Shown: one piece after another, positions 12,873 through 22,817 of the stretch | How positions within the stretch are numbered: the stretch's first letter is position 1 | Layout of the letters: each line of letters starts with the position of its first letter | From: Allantophomopsis cytisporea | Lineage: Eukaryota > Ascomycota > Leotiomycetes > Phacidiales > Phacidiaceae | Assembly: GCA_024752435.1 (NCBI GenBank) | Contig: CP103036.1 | Location: 868,001 to 932,000 of the forward strand | Direction of reading: 5' to 3' | Length of the DNA stretch: 64,000 nucleotides | The notes under the pieces: model-generated | Seen by the model: the letters and a program-made list of their open reading frames with translations, nothing else | The model's database searches: none | What the model was told of the DNA's origin: nothing | Program-made: the position numbers and the translations under genes

Positions 12873-14258
12873 TCAACTCCAATTCAGCCAGCTTAGGCCG
12901 CGGATGCCGCTCTTGCGACGCAGCTCCTTCTCGAGCACGTCTGGATCGCGGAAGCTGGTGAGCGATGTCTTCTTGCTTGGCATTTTGGGCGGATTGAGCA
13001 TCACATGCTTGGCGCTTGTGCGCAGCTTCTCGATGTCATCTGTGCGGGAACGACGGCGCTCTTCACCAGTGGTTGTGCGAGAGAGGCGACGCTCTTCACC
13101 TGTGTTTGAGCGTGAGAGGCGGCGCTCAAGGGACTCTTGATTGGAGGTGTTGGAGCGAAAGCGGCTGTTGGATGTGGATGTCTTGGTGAGTGGTGGCATT
13201 GGAGGTGAGGGGTCGCGCATGATAGTTGTGCGGGAGGTGGAGGTGCAGATTGCAGACTTTGGGCGCGGACGAGGCCGTGACGAAGGCGACGGCGAGAAGG
13301 GTGTGATAGGTGTAAGAGGAGAGAGTGGTGACATTGGCGAAAAGGTACCGGACATGCTGGGTGACATGCCTGGTGTCATACTGGATGGGCGACGACGTTG
13401 AGGGCCGTTCTTTGGACTCATGACTCTCTTCTCGATCAGAGTGTTGCCTTCCCAGGCCATTACAACGTGTTCTTCCATCTCGGGCTCCTCTTCCTCTTCA
13501 GAAGATGATGAGTCGGGTGTCATGAAGACTGGATTGGAGTGTAGAGGATGTGGTACTGCTGGGAAGAAGGGTGGTGTGCTGCTGAATTGAATCTTTGAGA
13601 GATGGTCGGTGCCGCGAGGGATACTATTTGTTCTGCGTCGCGAAGCAGAGGGTACCGAAGCATTATTATCAATAGAAGTCTTGGAATGTGTGCGCTTTCC
13701 GGGCGTAAATTCGGGACGACGTAAAGATGTGTCGATGATGGCAGTTTTTGGGCGAGAGTACCTCTCCACAGTAGCAGTCATGGGTCGGGAGTAATCCTCG
13801 TCCTGGGCGGTGAAATTAGATCTTTCTCCCTGGTAAGATCTGTGTCGACGGTGGGACCTCTGAGGGGGAGGGGTCGAACGACCCTCAGAACGACCCTCAA
13901 GTGCTGCCATAGCATTGGCCCTGATACGAGCTATATCGATGTCATTCTTTACGTCGTCATCATTCTCGGATTCCTCCTCAATGGTTGATTTGATCTTCTT
14001 TCTCTCCTCGATCAAAAGTTCGCGATTACGCCAGCTTCGGCGTCTGTCTGAGTCCCGTTCTGCCCGGCGCAAAGCTTCTTCAATTGTCTTCTCATCAAAG
14101 GATATGCGTGTGGGTGAAGCAGGGCCTATGAGGGCCTTGGATGTTATGGGACCACGAGAGGACATGATTGGTATGGATACGTCACTTTTGTGTCCCCTTG
14201 TTGCAACTATGTGATCTGATATGTTGAACACTGTCTTGAAAGCGTGTAGAGCCTCCAC
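12873..14258 (-). CDS. Disordered Ser/Arg/Pro-rich fungal protein
   Basis: Not recognised. One exon gives 461 residues from the ATG at 14258; the ATG at 14165 (MSSRGPITSKAL) is an equally plausible start and removes 31 unconvincing residues. Residues ~50-120 hold a charged helical stretch (FDEKTIEEALRRAERDSDRR) followed by an acidic patch. The rest is low complexity, with an acidic run SSSSEEEEEPEMEEH and proline/serine repeats. Near the C-terminus an 11-residue unit of the form ERRLSRxxTGE occurs three times, encoded by 33-bp DNA repeats at 13054-13150; RRLSR and RRRSR look like basophilic kinase sites. It ends in the hydrophobic SGIRGLSWLNWS. No catalytic domain is visible. Confidence 0.7.
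   Translation of the reverse strand: MEALHAFKTVFNISDHIVATRGHKSDVSIPIMSSRGPITSKALIGPASPTRISFDEKTIEEALRRAERDSDRRRSWRNRELLIEERKKIKSTIEEESENDDDVKNDIDIARIRANAMAALEGRSEGRSTPPPQRSHRRHRSYQGERSNFTAQDEDYSRPMTATVERYSRPKTAIIDTSLRRPEFTPGKRTHSKTSIDNNASVPSASRRRTNSIPRGTDHLSKIQFSSTPPFFPAVPHPLHSNPVFMTPDSSSSEEEEEPEMEEHVVMAWEGNTLIEKRVMSPKNGPQRRRPSSMTPGMSPSMSGTFSPMSPLSPLTPITPFSPSPSSRPRPRPKSAICTSTSRTTIMRDPSPPMPPLTKTSTSNSRFRSNTSNQESLERRLSRSNTGEERRLSRTTTGEERRRSRTDDIEKLRTSAKHVMLNPPKMPSKKTSLTSFRDPDVLEKELRRKSGIRGLSWLNWS
13054..13150 (-). repeat. 33-bp tandem repeat inside a coding region
   Basis: Three units of 33 bp start at 13054, 13087 and 13120 (for example cggcgctcttcacc, cgacgctcttcacc, cggcgctcaag). They encode the repeated ERRLSRxxTGE segment of the disordered protein, and the period keeps frame. 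Confidence 0.75.
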
Positions 14259-17232
14259 CTCTTTTGTCTAACCCCAGCCTTCTTCTTATGTATCACCCAA
14301 TGCAGTATATATCCTCGAAAATTGACAAACACTGGTCCTAGTGGTATCTTTCGATATTTGCACCCGTCGTCCGAATACTTGGCTCAGGGCGAAGTTGCCG
14401 TACTGTGTAAAACAGAGCTGCAAAGGGTTGAAAGGTGGGGTTTTAGTTGGGCGTTGATGAAGTTGCGGTCAACGATATTGTGCTTGGGCTGATTCGTGCA
14501 AGTGGAACTGATCGTTTTGGGAATGATGAGAAATAGAGTATGTTTGACTCTCCAGTAGACGAGTAGAGGGTAGACGAGGGTTGAAAGTTCAAATAAGACT
14601 GAAAGAGGAAAAAGAGCTGAAGGCTCAAGACGTGTATAGAAATTATGCAAGTGTTAAGTAGACATAAGTAAAGGAGGAGGAAGAAGAAAAGCTATGAGCT
14701 TTGGATGAGATATGTTACCATATATGTTCGTTGTACCGTCCTCCTCCTACTCCTTCCAGGTACAATCAGCTACGGCCAGCTTCGACCAACAGCCATATTA
14801 GACTACCAGCTGGTGTCGTTGCTGGTGCTTAACAAATCTCGGAGACGTGGAATAGCACTGGACGGGCATGAAAATTTGGCTGTGTTTTCCATATTGTTCC
14901 GTGCTTTTTCGTGCTTCACTCAGGATTTGGGAGTACTAATCAAGAACTAATCGAGGATTATGGATGAACAACGATATGGTGGATTTGAAAGCGTGGGAAC
15001 GAGCGTGATGGATTGCCCCGCCTTCAGTTACGAGTACCCTCCTCCGCAGCATGATCCCTCATCGGAAGGTTAACAATGGTTAGGCGTTAACTGAAAGTTC
15101 AAGGGCCTCCCGACGACTCGAGATTTGAGACAACATGGTTTGTAGGAGTATGTACTGGACTGTGTGTGTACAATACATAGGACGAGGGAGGAGACATGAC
15201 AAGGGAAAGGAATGGTGGATTATGCGAGAAGGAAGTACAACCATGACGTCCTTCTGCGATGCTGATGCTGTCTGCGCCTTGACCAGAGCGCGCTGAAATT
15301 CCTAAGATTATTTTGAGAAATCCTGACTCCTCCTTTTTGGGATGCACTCTCTCTGCCTTGTTCCTGTTCTATCCTGTATCATTCCATTTTGATTCTCATC
15401 AGTACTGCTTCTCTGTCTATCTTTTCAAAGAGTTTTTGCGGATTCAGCGAGAGGGATGCGGGATGGAAGCGGAGTGGTGGAGGAATTTTGGAGGCTGATA
15501 ATAGATAGAGTATGTATATATTTACGTACCTTAGTGAAAACAAATATCAAGGCAGCATCGACGCCTTGGCTGTTTTCGCAGCTCGTACAACCTCTGTGCC
15601 TTCACCATCTCTCACATTTGCTATGTCTGTTTTCCTTCTATCTCTCCTCAGAAGTTGCACGAGCAGCGACTTCAAGCGCGCTACAAGGATGTCCTGAGTA
15701 TATGAGTGGACAACGCATCGAAAACTCCACTCTCACCGACTCGAGGCACCCTCAATGGCTTCCAACTTGCGATGCTAGCACTGGCTAGAGAGCGACATAG
15801 CAGCACTTGACAGTTGTGATGCTGAGCTTGGTGCCCCTTGAGGACAGTGCAGACTGTGCAGCAGCAAGCTGACTGTAACAAACAGCCATCAAGCCTCTAC
15901 GACGTTGGTGTTGTTGATGCTGTTTCCATACTGAGCCTGAGCTTGCTATTGTTGTTCTTGTTTGTTGTTGTCGGCGACTAGTCCTCTCGCTCCATACACA
16001 AACGAATGTTGACTCATGAATGATCGGTTATCGTCCATTATTCTGCGTACATTGTGTTCCAGAGCGCGAACTTAGGTTCCTCAGTTAGGTCGTCGGTTAT
16101 CATCGTATCTTATTATTCTGTACAAGTTTACATTGTACGCAGAGAGCATCATCAAAGATTCATTGATGGCTCACCTACATACTATCTGATGACAATACTG
16201 TCACCATGGCGTGTATGCGGAGCAGCAACGGAGACTCGTTTCCTTAGAAGTGCATCATATCATCATAGGGAAATATCTTCATTCCGCCATTCTAGATCGC
16301 CCGAGGCGTCGGGAGCGTGTTCAGATCCGTAGGATCCCTAAACACCGCAGAACGTCAGGTACTCAGAACACAGACTCCAATGTCAGACACTATCGTGAGA
16401 CCTTCCCGCCCGACAAACCTGACTCGACACAATCCTTTGAAGACTCTGATGTCCTTGCGTGTCATGTTGCCGCCATGAGCTTAGTTACGCTACCATATGC
16501 TAGGAAAGAGCAAATTCATGCACAAACATTCTACCATCCTTCGCCGAAGTCAAAGCCGTCTATAATTTCGTTTTTTTTTCCTTTCTCTCCGTCTAGTTCG
16601 TGAGCAATATATTGATATCGGACACTATATCAGCATCATTCGTCAACGCTACTCCACTGAACATGTCAGAAATGGGGCTCGAATTGAACCCCGTATCCAT
16701 CTATACTGGTTTGGCACATTAGAAAGCTGAGGAAAGAAAATGTATCGGCTGTTCCCACTCTTTCATGAAAGTATGTCTCCCGAGTCCCGAGTGATCTCCC
16801 AAGTCCGTCGCCATCGACGGAGAATCGAGTGCTTGATCGTCATAACTGGGGTTTGTCACGATAATGCTCGGATACTTTGCCCAAGTCGCATGATGCCTGA
16901 CTGGGTCCGAGATGAGTCGATATGCAGGGACTTTTCGAGGTCCGACTCACATTGGCCAGCGGCCTCTGCAAATCACCAGATGCAGTTCAATATGATGAAG
17001 ATTGATACTAATGGAAATGTATTTCGGTGGCACATCTTTTCTAATGCCTAAGTCTAAGCAAACCCCATCCTTATGCCAGCTAATTCTATCAAAACGCTCA
17101 AAGATCTACTTCTTGCATGCATGCATGATGCTTCTCATCATCTATGTTGTTCCTGCAACCTCCCAATTCCAAAAAGCCCAATGCCCATAGGTTTTGTAAG
17201 ATTCGTCGTTCCACGGCCGTTTATTAAATTAT
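14259..17232. other. 3-kb gene-poor intergenic region
   Basis: Shared upstream region of the disordered-protein gene, running to the 3' end of the thioredoxin reductase gene. Only scattered frames under 135 codons occur, none with protein-like composition. No tRNA or repeat array is convincing. Confidence 0.4.
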
Positions 17233-18447
17233 TTAAAGAAGAGGGTTGGATCGGTACTCTGGTACCTCGGCGGTGTTGCCCTTCTCGGCGTCGCCCTCTG
17301 CCTCGATGTCGTTCTCCAAGTCCTCCAACTCTGCAAGGAATTTCTCGGCTTCGAGAGCTGCAACACATCCAGATCCTAAATGTGGGTGTCAGTAGGGGGT
17401 CTTTGAAATGCTTCAATGGAGGGTTAACTCACCAGCACTGGTGATGGCCTGTCTGTATCTCTTGTCCTGAACATCTCCTGCAGCGAAGACACCCTCAATG
17501 TTGGTGTAACTGGTTCCTGGCTTGGTGATGATGTAGTTCTCCTCGTCCACATCAATTTGTCCTTTGAACAATTGTGTCGCTGGGTCGTGGCCAACAGCGT
17601 AGAACAAACCGTTTGCCTCCAGAGTCTCGGTCTCCCCGGTGGAAACGTTCTTGATGACCATGTGGCTCATCAATCCCTTGTCGTCACCCTTAACCTCCTC
17701 ACCAACGGTGTTGAACCTGACAGTCACCTTCTTGTGTGCCAACAATCTCTTTGCCATCGTCTTACTGGCGCGCAACTTGTCCTTTCGTACAAGAACGGTA
17801 ACGTGGCTTCCGTACTTGGTCAAGAACATGGCCTCCTCAGCGGCACTGTCACCACCTCCGATGACTACCAATGGCTTGTTGCGGTAAATTGGAACAGCTC
17901 CGTCACAGACGGCGCAAGCAGAGATACCGTTTTGCCAGTACTTCTCCTCACCCTCAAGTCCTAACCGTCGTGCAGAAGCTCCCGTGGCGATGATGATGGC
18001 GTCAGCGGTGTGTGGCTCCTTGTCCTCTTCATACTCGGCCCAGTACTTGAATGGTCGCTTTGAGAGGTCGACCTTGGCGATGGTTTCAGTGATGATCTCG
18101 GTGCCGAATCTGGTGGATTGTTCGCGCATAGCCTCCTGTAAACACATAAAGTCAGCATGATATTCCCCGCTTGGATGCAATTCTTATTGCATACCATAAG
18201 CTCCTGTCCACCAATTCCCTTTGGGAAACCCGGGAAGTTCTCGACATCGGTGGTAGTGGTAAGTTGACCTCCAGCAGCGATTCCGTTCGCGAGCATACCC
18301 TCGTACATAACTGGCTTCAACTCGGCGCGAGCGAGGTAGACGGCGGCAGTGTGGGCAGCTGGCCCAGAGCCAATGACTTGAAGCTGTCAGTTTGTGCACA
18401 AAATACATGTTGACCTGGAGATACTCACTGACAACCTTGCTATGCAT
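17233..18447 (-). CDS. TRR1: Thioredoxin reductase (NADPH), low-molecular-weight type
   Basis: This flavoenzyme reduces thioredoxin with NADPH in the cytosol and mitochondria. Exons at 18429-18447, 18195-18376, 17433-18135 and 17233-17375 give 348 residues, normal for fungal Trr1. Visible are the FAD-binding VVIIGSGPAAHT at the N-terminus, GGQLTTTTDVENFPGF, the redox-active ACAVCDGAVP (CxxC), the NADPH-binding VVIGGGDSAAEEA, and the C-terminal FAD contact FAAGDVQD followed by RQAITSAGSGCVAALEAE. The first exon is only 19 nt. The first intron must use an AAG acceptor: a CAG lies 7 nt upstream, but joined to the GTGAGT donor it breaks frame, while the AAG gives the family sequence MHSKVVIIGSG. 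Confidence 0.95.
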
Positions 18448-19343
18448 ATTTCTTTTGGTACTCTTGTTGAGGACGTTTGTCTTTTCTAAGAATGAGTTTG
18501 GTGGTGTTTGCTTTTGAAACCCAGCAGCAGCAGCAGCAATTGAAACGCCGACAGATGACCTTAAAGGCGAAAACCAAGAACCGCGCTTAAACGTTGAGGA
18601 AAACAGTTTGGCTGTTACGGGCGAGAGTTGGGGTGATGTAATTGAAGAAGTTATTGATTCTGTGGATGAGAAAGGGGCGATATTAGTCCAAGTAGTTATA
18701 CAAAAATCAGGAAGAGATGGTTGCTTACGATATCAACAACTTAACCGTGAATGATGTAGAGAAGTTACTCGAATTGGAGGGGATCTTTCTGTTGTTTTCC
18801 TGGATTTCTAAGTGCCTCCCCGGTTATCGGATTCTTGAAGTCGTAAATTCTGGCCCCGCCATAAGCGAGCCACCGTCTTGATTTGAAAGCCTGTAGGCCT
18901 GGACTATGGCTCTTGCAAAGCACCTTGGCCTCGACCACACAGACACCGTGAACATCACCGACGTAGCGACGTAACTACGTCCTGCATACGGGGTATATGT
19001 TGATCATGGAGCCACACAAGGGGCAGATATCGCAATCGCATGCTCATTCATTTCCTTTTGAGAACAGTGTACCCATAAAGAGCCACGTCCAGCTCGGCCT
19101 TTATCATAATATTTATCATAAGGGGAATTAAGAATCGCGGCGTTCATTGGTATTTGCATCTCCCTCATATTCACTCTTGCATTCAGCTCAAGACACGTTA
19201 TCATTCTTGTTCTTCATTTGGCTTCGTCAATCATACATTCGAGATTTCTACAGCTCAGCTGCTCAACAATTCCCTTATCATCATCATCAATCATACAGTC
19301 CAAAGCCTTCCACGAGTCAGCTACTCAACAATTCCCTGTTTCT
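18448..19343. other. Promoter region of TRR1
   Basis: About 0.9 kb between the start of the thioredoxin reductase gene and the 3' end of the next minus-strand gene. A short CAG run (18520-18537) is the only simple repeat. No gene is seen. Confidence 0.4.
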
Positions 19344-19970
19344 TTATGCTCCTCTGAATGCTCCTTCATATCCTGCACCGATCCGATCCTCTACTCTTTG
19401 CACATTCCCTTTTCCCGGTATCTCTTTGTTCTCTGACGCACTTGTAGATGCGTGCTCTTTCTTTCCTTCATCTTCATTTTTCCAGCATTGACATTCCAGC
19501 TCATTCGATGAATTGCCTTCTCCCAGCCTCTGGAGTGCCCTACGTTTCTGAAGTCCGGTGCTCCTCTTGCACAGGCAGATGAGTAAACCAATCAACACAC
19601 TGACTACGAGAGTAGAGCTGACAGCAATCGTTGCAATGACGGCTGTGGATATTATCGAAGCTTTCGCATCTGTGAAGCCATTGCTTGGTCTGATGGCTGT
19701 TGTGATAGGCGTTCCGATGTTGATGATCTCGGGAGTGGATAATGGAGTCGTTGATATTGGAGTGTAACAAATTCCAAAATCGCCTTGACATCCCAGACCA
19801 CAATACGTACTATTACCTCCACACCAGTTGTTGCTTGAACAGCATTCGCCGAAGGTACTGTTTATGCAGGAGATACCTTGGATACCGCCACAACTTCCGT
19901 CGATAGTGGCTGCACGATGGACATGATTGATGACATGAAGCTTAGGGAGAGATGGCAAATAGTCGAGCAT
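19344..19970 (-). CDS. Cell-surface protein with chitin-binding type 1 (CBM18) domain and one membrane span
   Basis: The 208-codon frame encodes one hevein-like module at residues ~26-69: cysteine-rich, with GSCGGIQGISC, ECCSSNNWCGG, and YCGLGCQGDFGIC, matching the eight-cysteine CBM18 pattern and its aromatic chitin-binding positions. A Ser/Thr linker follows, then one hydrophobic segment (STLVVSVLIGLLICLC) and a ~75-residue charged tail, so it is probably a type I plasma-membrane protein with the lectin module facing the wall. The 5' end is incomplete: no signal peptide precedes the module, and the frame stays open about 30 codons upstream of the first ATG (to a TGA near 20064) without another ATG. 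An upstream exon carrying a signal peptide is likely. It may sense or anchor to wall chitin; that is inference. Confidence 0.7.
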   Translation of the reverse strand: MLDYLPSLPKLHVINHVHRAATIDGSCGGIQGISCINSTFGECCSSNNWCGGNSTYCGLGCQGDFGICYTPISTTPLSTPEIINIGTPITTAIRPSNGFTDAKASIISTAVIATIAVSSTLVVSVLIGLLICLCKRSTGLQKRRALQRLGEGNSSNELECQCWKNEDEGKKEHASTSASENKEIPGKGNVQRVEDRIGAGYEGAFRGA

Positions 19971-21102
19971 GGTGTTAGCCTGGATATTTTGTTTGCTTAG
20001 GTCTTCGTAGCATTTAATTGCTTGATAATGACGACCAATATTGAAGCCTGGTTCATAGTGATTTGCTCATGCCTATGGTGGAAGTCAAGGGTGATGACGA
20101 GGACGGGTACCTGCACAATCGCTGTGACCTACGAGTATCCCGTACGACTCCCGCAACCTTTTTGATCATATCCGTAACGGTCTAATCTTAAAGAGCACAT
20201 GTGTTACTTATACTCAAGGTAGAATCTAAAGTGACGCCCTTGCAGCGGTTTAAAATGCATATTTTAACTTCAAACTTGATCGCCAATTTGCTACCTAATA
20301 GAATAACCCAGCACATACCAAAACTTCATCAGGGTACACCATCAACGTACGGCTTTATAGCTTGTTTACATATCTCTGCGCAGACAGGAATGTTCAATCT
20401 ACTCTATTTGCCGTTCTTATCATGTGCAGCGCTTGTCAAAAACAATAAAGTTCTTGAAAGTCATTAAGCGCTTTCCTGCATTCTCCCTCTTCATTACTAC
20501 CGAGGGGCATTAAAGAAATGATGACTGCCCCTCGCATTCACAGTTCACATAGGACAAAGTATCGCACCATCCCGCATCAGATTTTGAGTGTGAGCAAGGG
20601 CACAAGAGATTGAAAGAGTACAAGAGGTGTAGGCAAGGATTATATGGGTTTCTTAAATGTCAACTTATCCTTGCTCGTTAATATACCTACCTTGTCAAGA
20701 AATAGACTTGATAAAGGAACCAAAGCACAAGCTTCCATGTATGGCTCTCCGTTGCCATGGCTAGTATAAATACCTGACTCGAACCTTCTTGCAGCCTGAC
20801 GGTATGAGCTATGTAGGGTCCAAATCTTCCACATATTCGTTGTACTCCGAAGACATATTCACAGCTAACCAACTCCATTTATTGAATGTGGTTTCTCTAG
20901 CCTTATATTGTATCAAAGAGAATATGCATTGAACCGCTCGATTACATAGAGACCATCGCGCCGAACCATGACGCGTATGAAAAGACAAGAGAGACGTCAC
21001 AGTCGTAAAAGCAATACCATATGTAAGTAATGTCTTACGTACGCCAGAAGACCCCCAGATCCCTATCAAATACACAAAAGCAAAGTCGCGAGTACAGGAG
21101 TT
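19971..21102. other. Intergenic region, may hold the 5' exon of the CBM18 gene
   Basis: Minus-strand frame remains open over roughly 19971-20064 and reads protein-like, so part of this belongs to the neighbouring gene. The remainder is AT-rich with no frame over 90 codons. Confidence 0.4.
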
Positions 21103-21660
21103 CTATTGCCTTGGTGGCTCGTAGTTGATAGGTCGCCTGAAGAATCGTCAGTCCTGTGAGATTGGGTATAAGGTCATTGCGAGGGGCATACTTGAAAAGG
21201 AGAATATGTGGCTCTGGCTCATGTACTTCGTAGTGTTCCCATCCTAGACTCTAGAGAAACAGTGTTAGACTACCATGTACTCAATAGCTCTTGGATTCTT
21301 CGTATGTACCTGTGTAATACCCAACGCTCTCCATTCTTCCTCCCACAAGAGCTTCAATGTGCCTTTCGAGGGGTCATGATAATCTTTCGGGATCGCCTTG
21401 AGCATGGCTTTTGGTAGCTGAACGTGTCGGTATTCGTATTCATCATCGTTGTATCTGCGCGTTCCAGCGTGTCAGCAGCGCGCCATAAAATCCAACGGTC
21501 AAAACGCGCTTTGCGCTTGGTCGCAGCAATTGCGCCGTGGCCTCGAGACTGACCTTGCAGAGTAGTGGATTGAGTCGATGAATTCCTCAAGTCGTTCCCG
21601 CTCGGCTTCTGAAAGAGGCCTTGGGTGCTTGTTTCTTCTGTTATAATCTGAGTCGGCCAT
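21103..21660 (-). CDS. CKS1: Cyclin-dependent kinase regulatory subunit Cks1/Suc1
   Basis: Small adaptor that binds cyclin-dependent kinase and phosphothreonine sites, helping multisite phosphorylation and APC/C and SCF substrate recognition in the nucleus. Four exons, 21554-21660, 21310-21454, 21192-21250 and 21103-21136, join in phase to 114 residues. Conserved landmarks are SEAERERLEEFIDSIHYSAR, then YNDDEYEYRHVQLPKAML, WEEEWRALGITQSLGWEHYE, and HEPEPHILLFKR. The last exon is 34 nt and supplies the tail KRPINYEPPRQ; reading through the final intron instead would replace the conserved FKRP ending with unrelated sequence. The ATG at 21660 is chosen because MADSDYNRR leads directly into the domain. 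Confidence 0.94.
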
Positions 21661-22817
21661 TGTCGCGTTATTTGGTGGTATACTCCGGGCTTCAAGACGC
21701 GGTCGCCGCGATGTTGAAAGTGATAGAGCAGTAGTAGCGGTAGCGGGGCACACGACAAGGTATGGTACTGTTGCGTCTAGTAGTGACGGAACTTCGGACG
21801 TCGGTTGCTCACCCTACTGCCCCGAGACAATCTGCAGGGAATAACAAAGTCAAGAATGCTGTGAGTGGATAGGTAGACGACAAAGCTTGAGACGTTCGAG
21901 ATTATAACGCGAATATGTAGTTGATGGTCAGAATCGAAGTGCGGCGTCAGTTTGTTGTTGAGTACCTAAAGTACCTAAGGTAGACAGGTTACAAGTACAC
22001 AGTTAGTAGGTAGTTTGGGGCTGACAAGCTGGCAAAGTGAGTTGGGTGGTGGGTCTCTAGCAGGAGAACACCGGAACATGAGCGGTGGAAGACGTGCAAT
22101 ATGAATGAACTCCCGCTTTGTATGTAGAAGAAGAAGAAGAAGAAGAATAGAAGAAGAAGACGAAGGATGAGTAGTAGCAGGAGTCTTCATTTACATTTAT
22201 GACCTCAAATGGTTGCTAAGTAAACAAATGCGACATAGAATATCCCATGATATTGTAACTTTACTTCGATATGCCGCTGAACTTTTGTTTACAGCAAAGC
22301 AATAATAATGCGAAGTCACTTATGTTTATGCTAAGGCAAGCACGGCAAAACTTGGGTTATGTCAATCACGTGATTTGCCGAGCCTTGAATATGCCCAAAC
22401 GTACCTTAGAATTGGGATTTCGATTGGGGATACTCATAGACAACTTGCACAGAACCCATTGAATGATATTGAAATCATTTCATACAATAACACGCTGCAG
22501 CTTATAACCTTTGTTATGCAGCTCATTGTGTGTTGTATTTTCGATATTTTCCTTTGATTATATTTGGCAGGTTGACAGTCAAGGTAGAACTCCTCCAGAC
22601 GTCGCGGTACGGTACCTTACCTAGACGACAGCTTTGCCCAGCGAAGAAACTCTACACTCCAATCCCTGTGCACGCACCGTCGCGTTATCCCCAACCGCGT
22701 GCATTCGATACCCCAAGTACGAGAACGACTGCAGAATCACACGTCACTTGCGCAATCTCTTGAGATCTTGTCAACCGCGTGTCCGCAATTACGCGATCAG
22801 AATTGAGCGTGCAGGAG
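21661..22817. promoter_or_regulatory. Divergent promoter region between CKS1 and the RSC4-type gene
   Basis: The two genes are transcribed away from each other from this 1.2 kb. It contains a GAA/AAG microsatellite at about 22128-22164 and tacctaaagtacctaaggta near 21963-21982. I did not identify specific factor sites. Confidence 0.45.
22128..22164. repeat. GAA microsatellite
   Basis: An imperfect run of gaa triplets, interrupted once by gaatag, in the CKS1 upstream region. It is a purine-only tract on the + strand. Confidence 0.85.

Noticed and set aside
16660..16735. Possible tRNA on the minus strand (ggggttcaattcgagcccc resembles a T-arm)
   Set aside because: The stem-loop has a 9-11 base loop instead of 7, and I could not find matching acceptor, D and anticodon arms.
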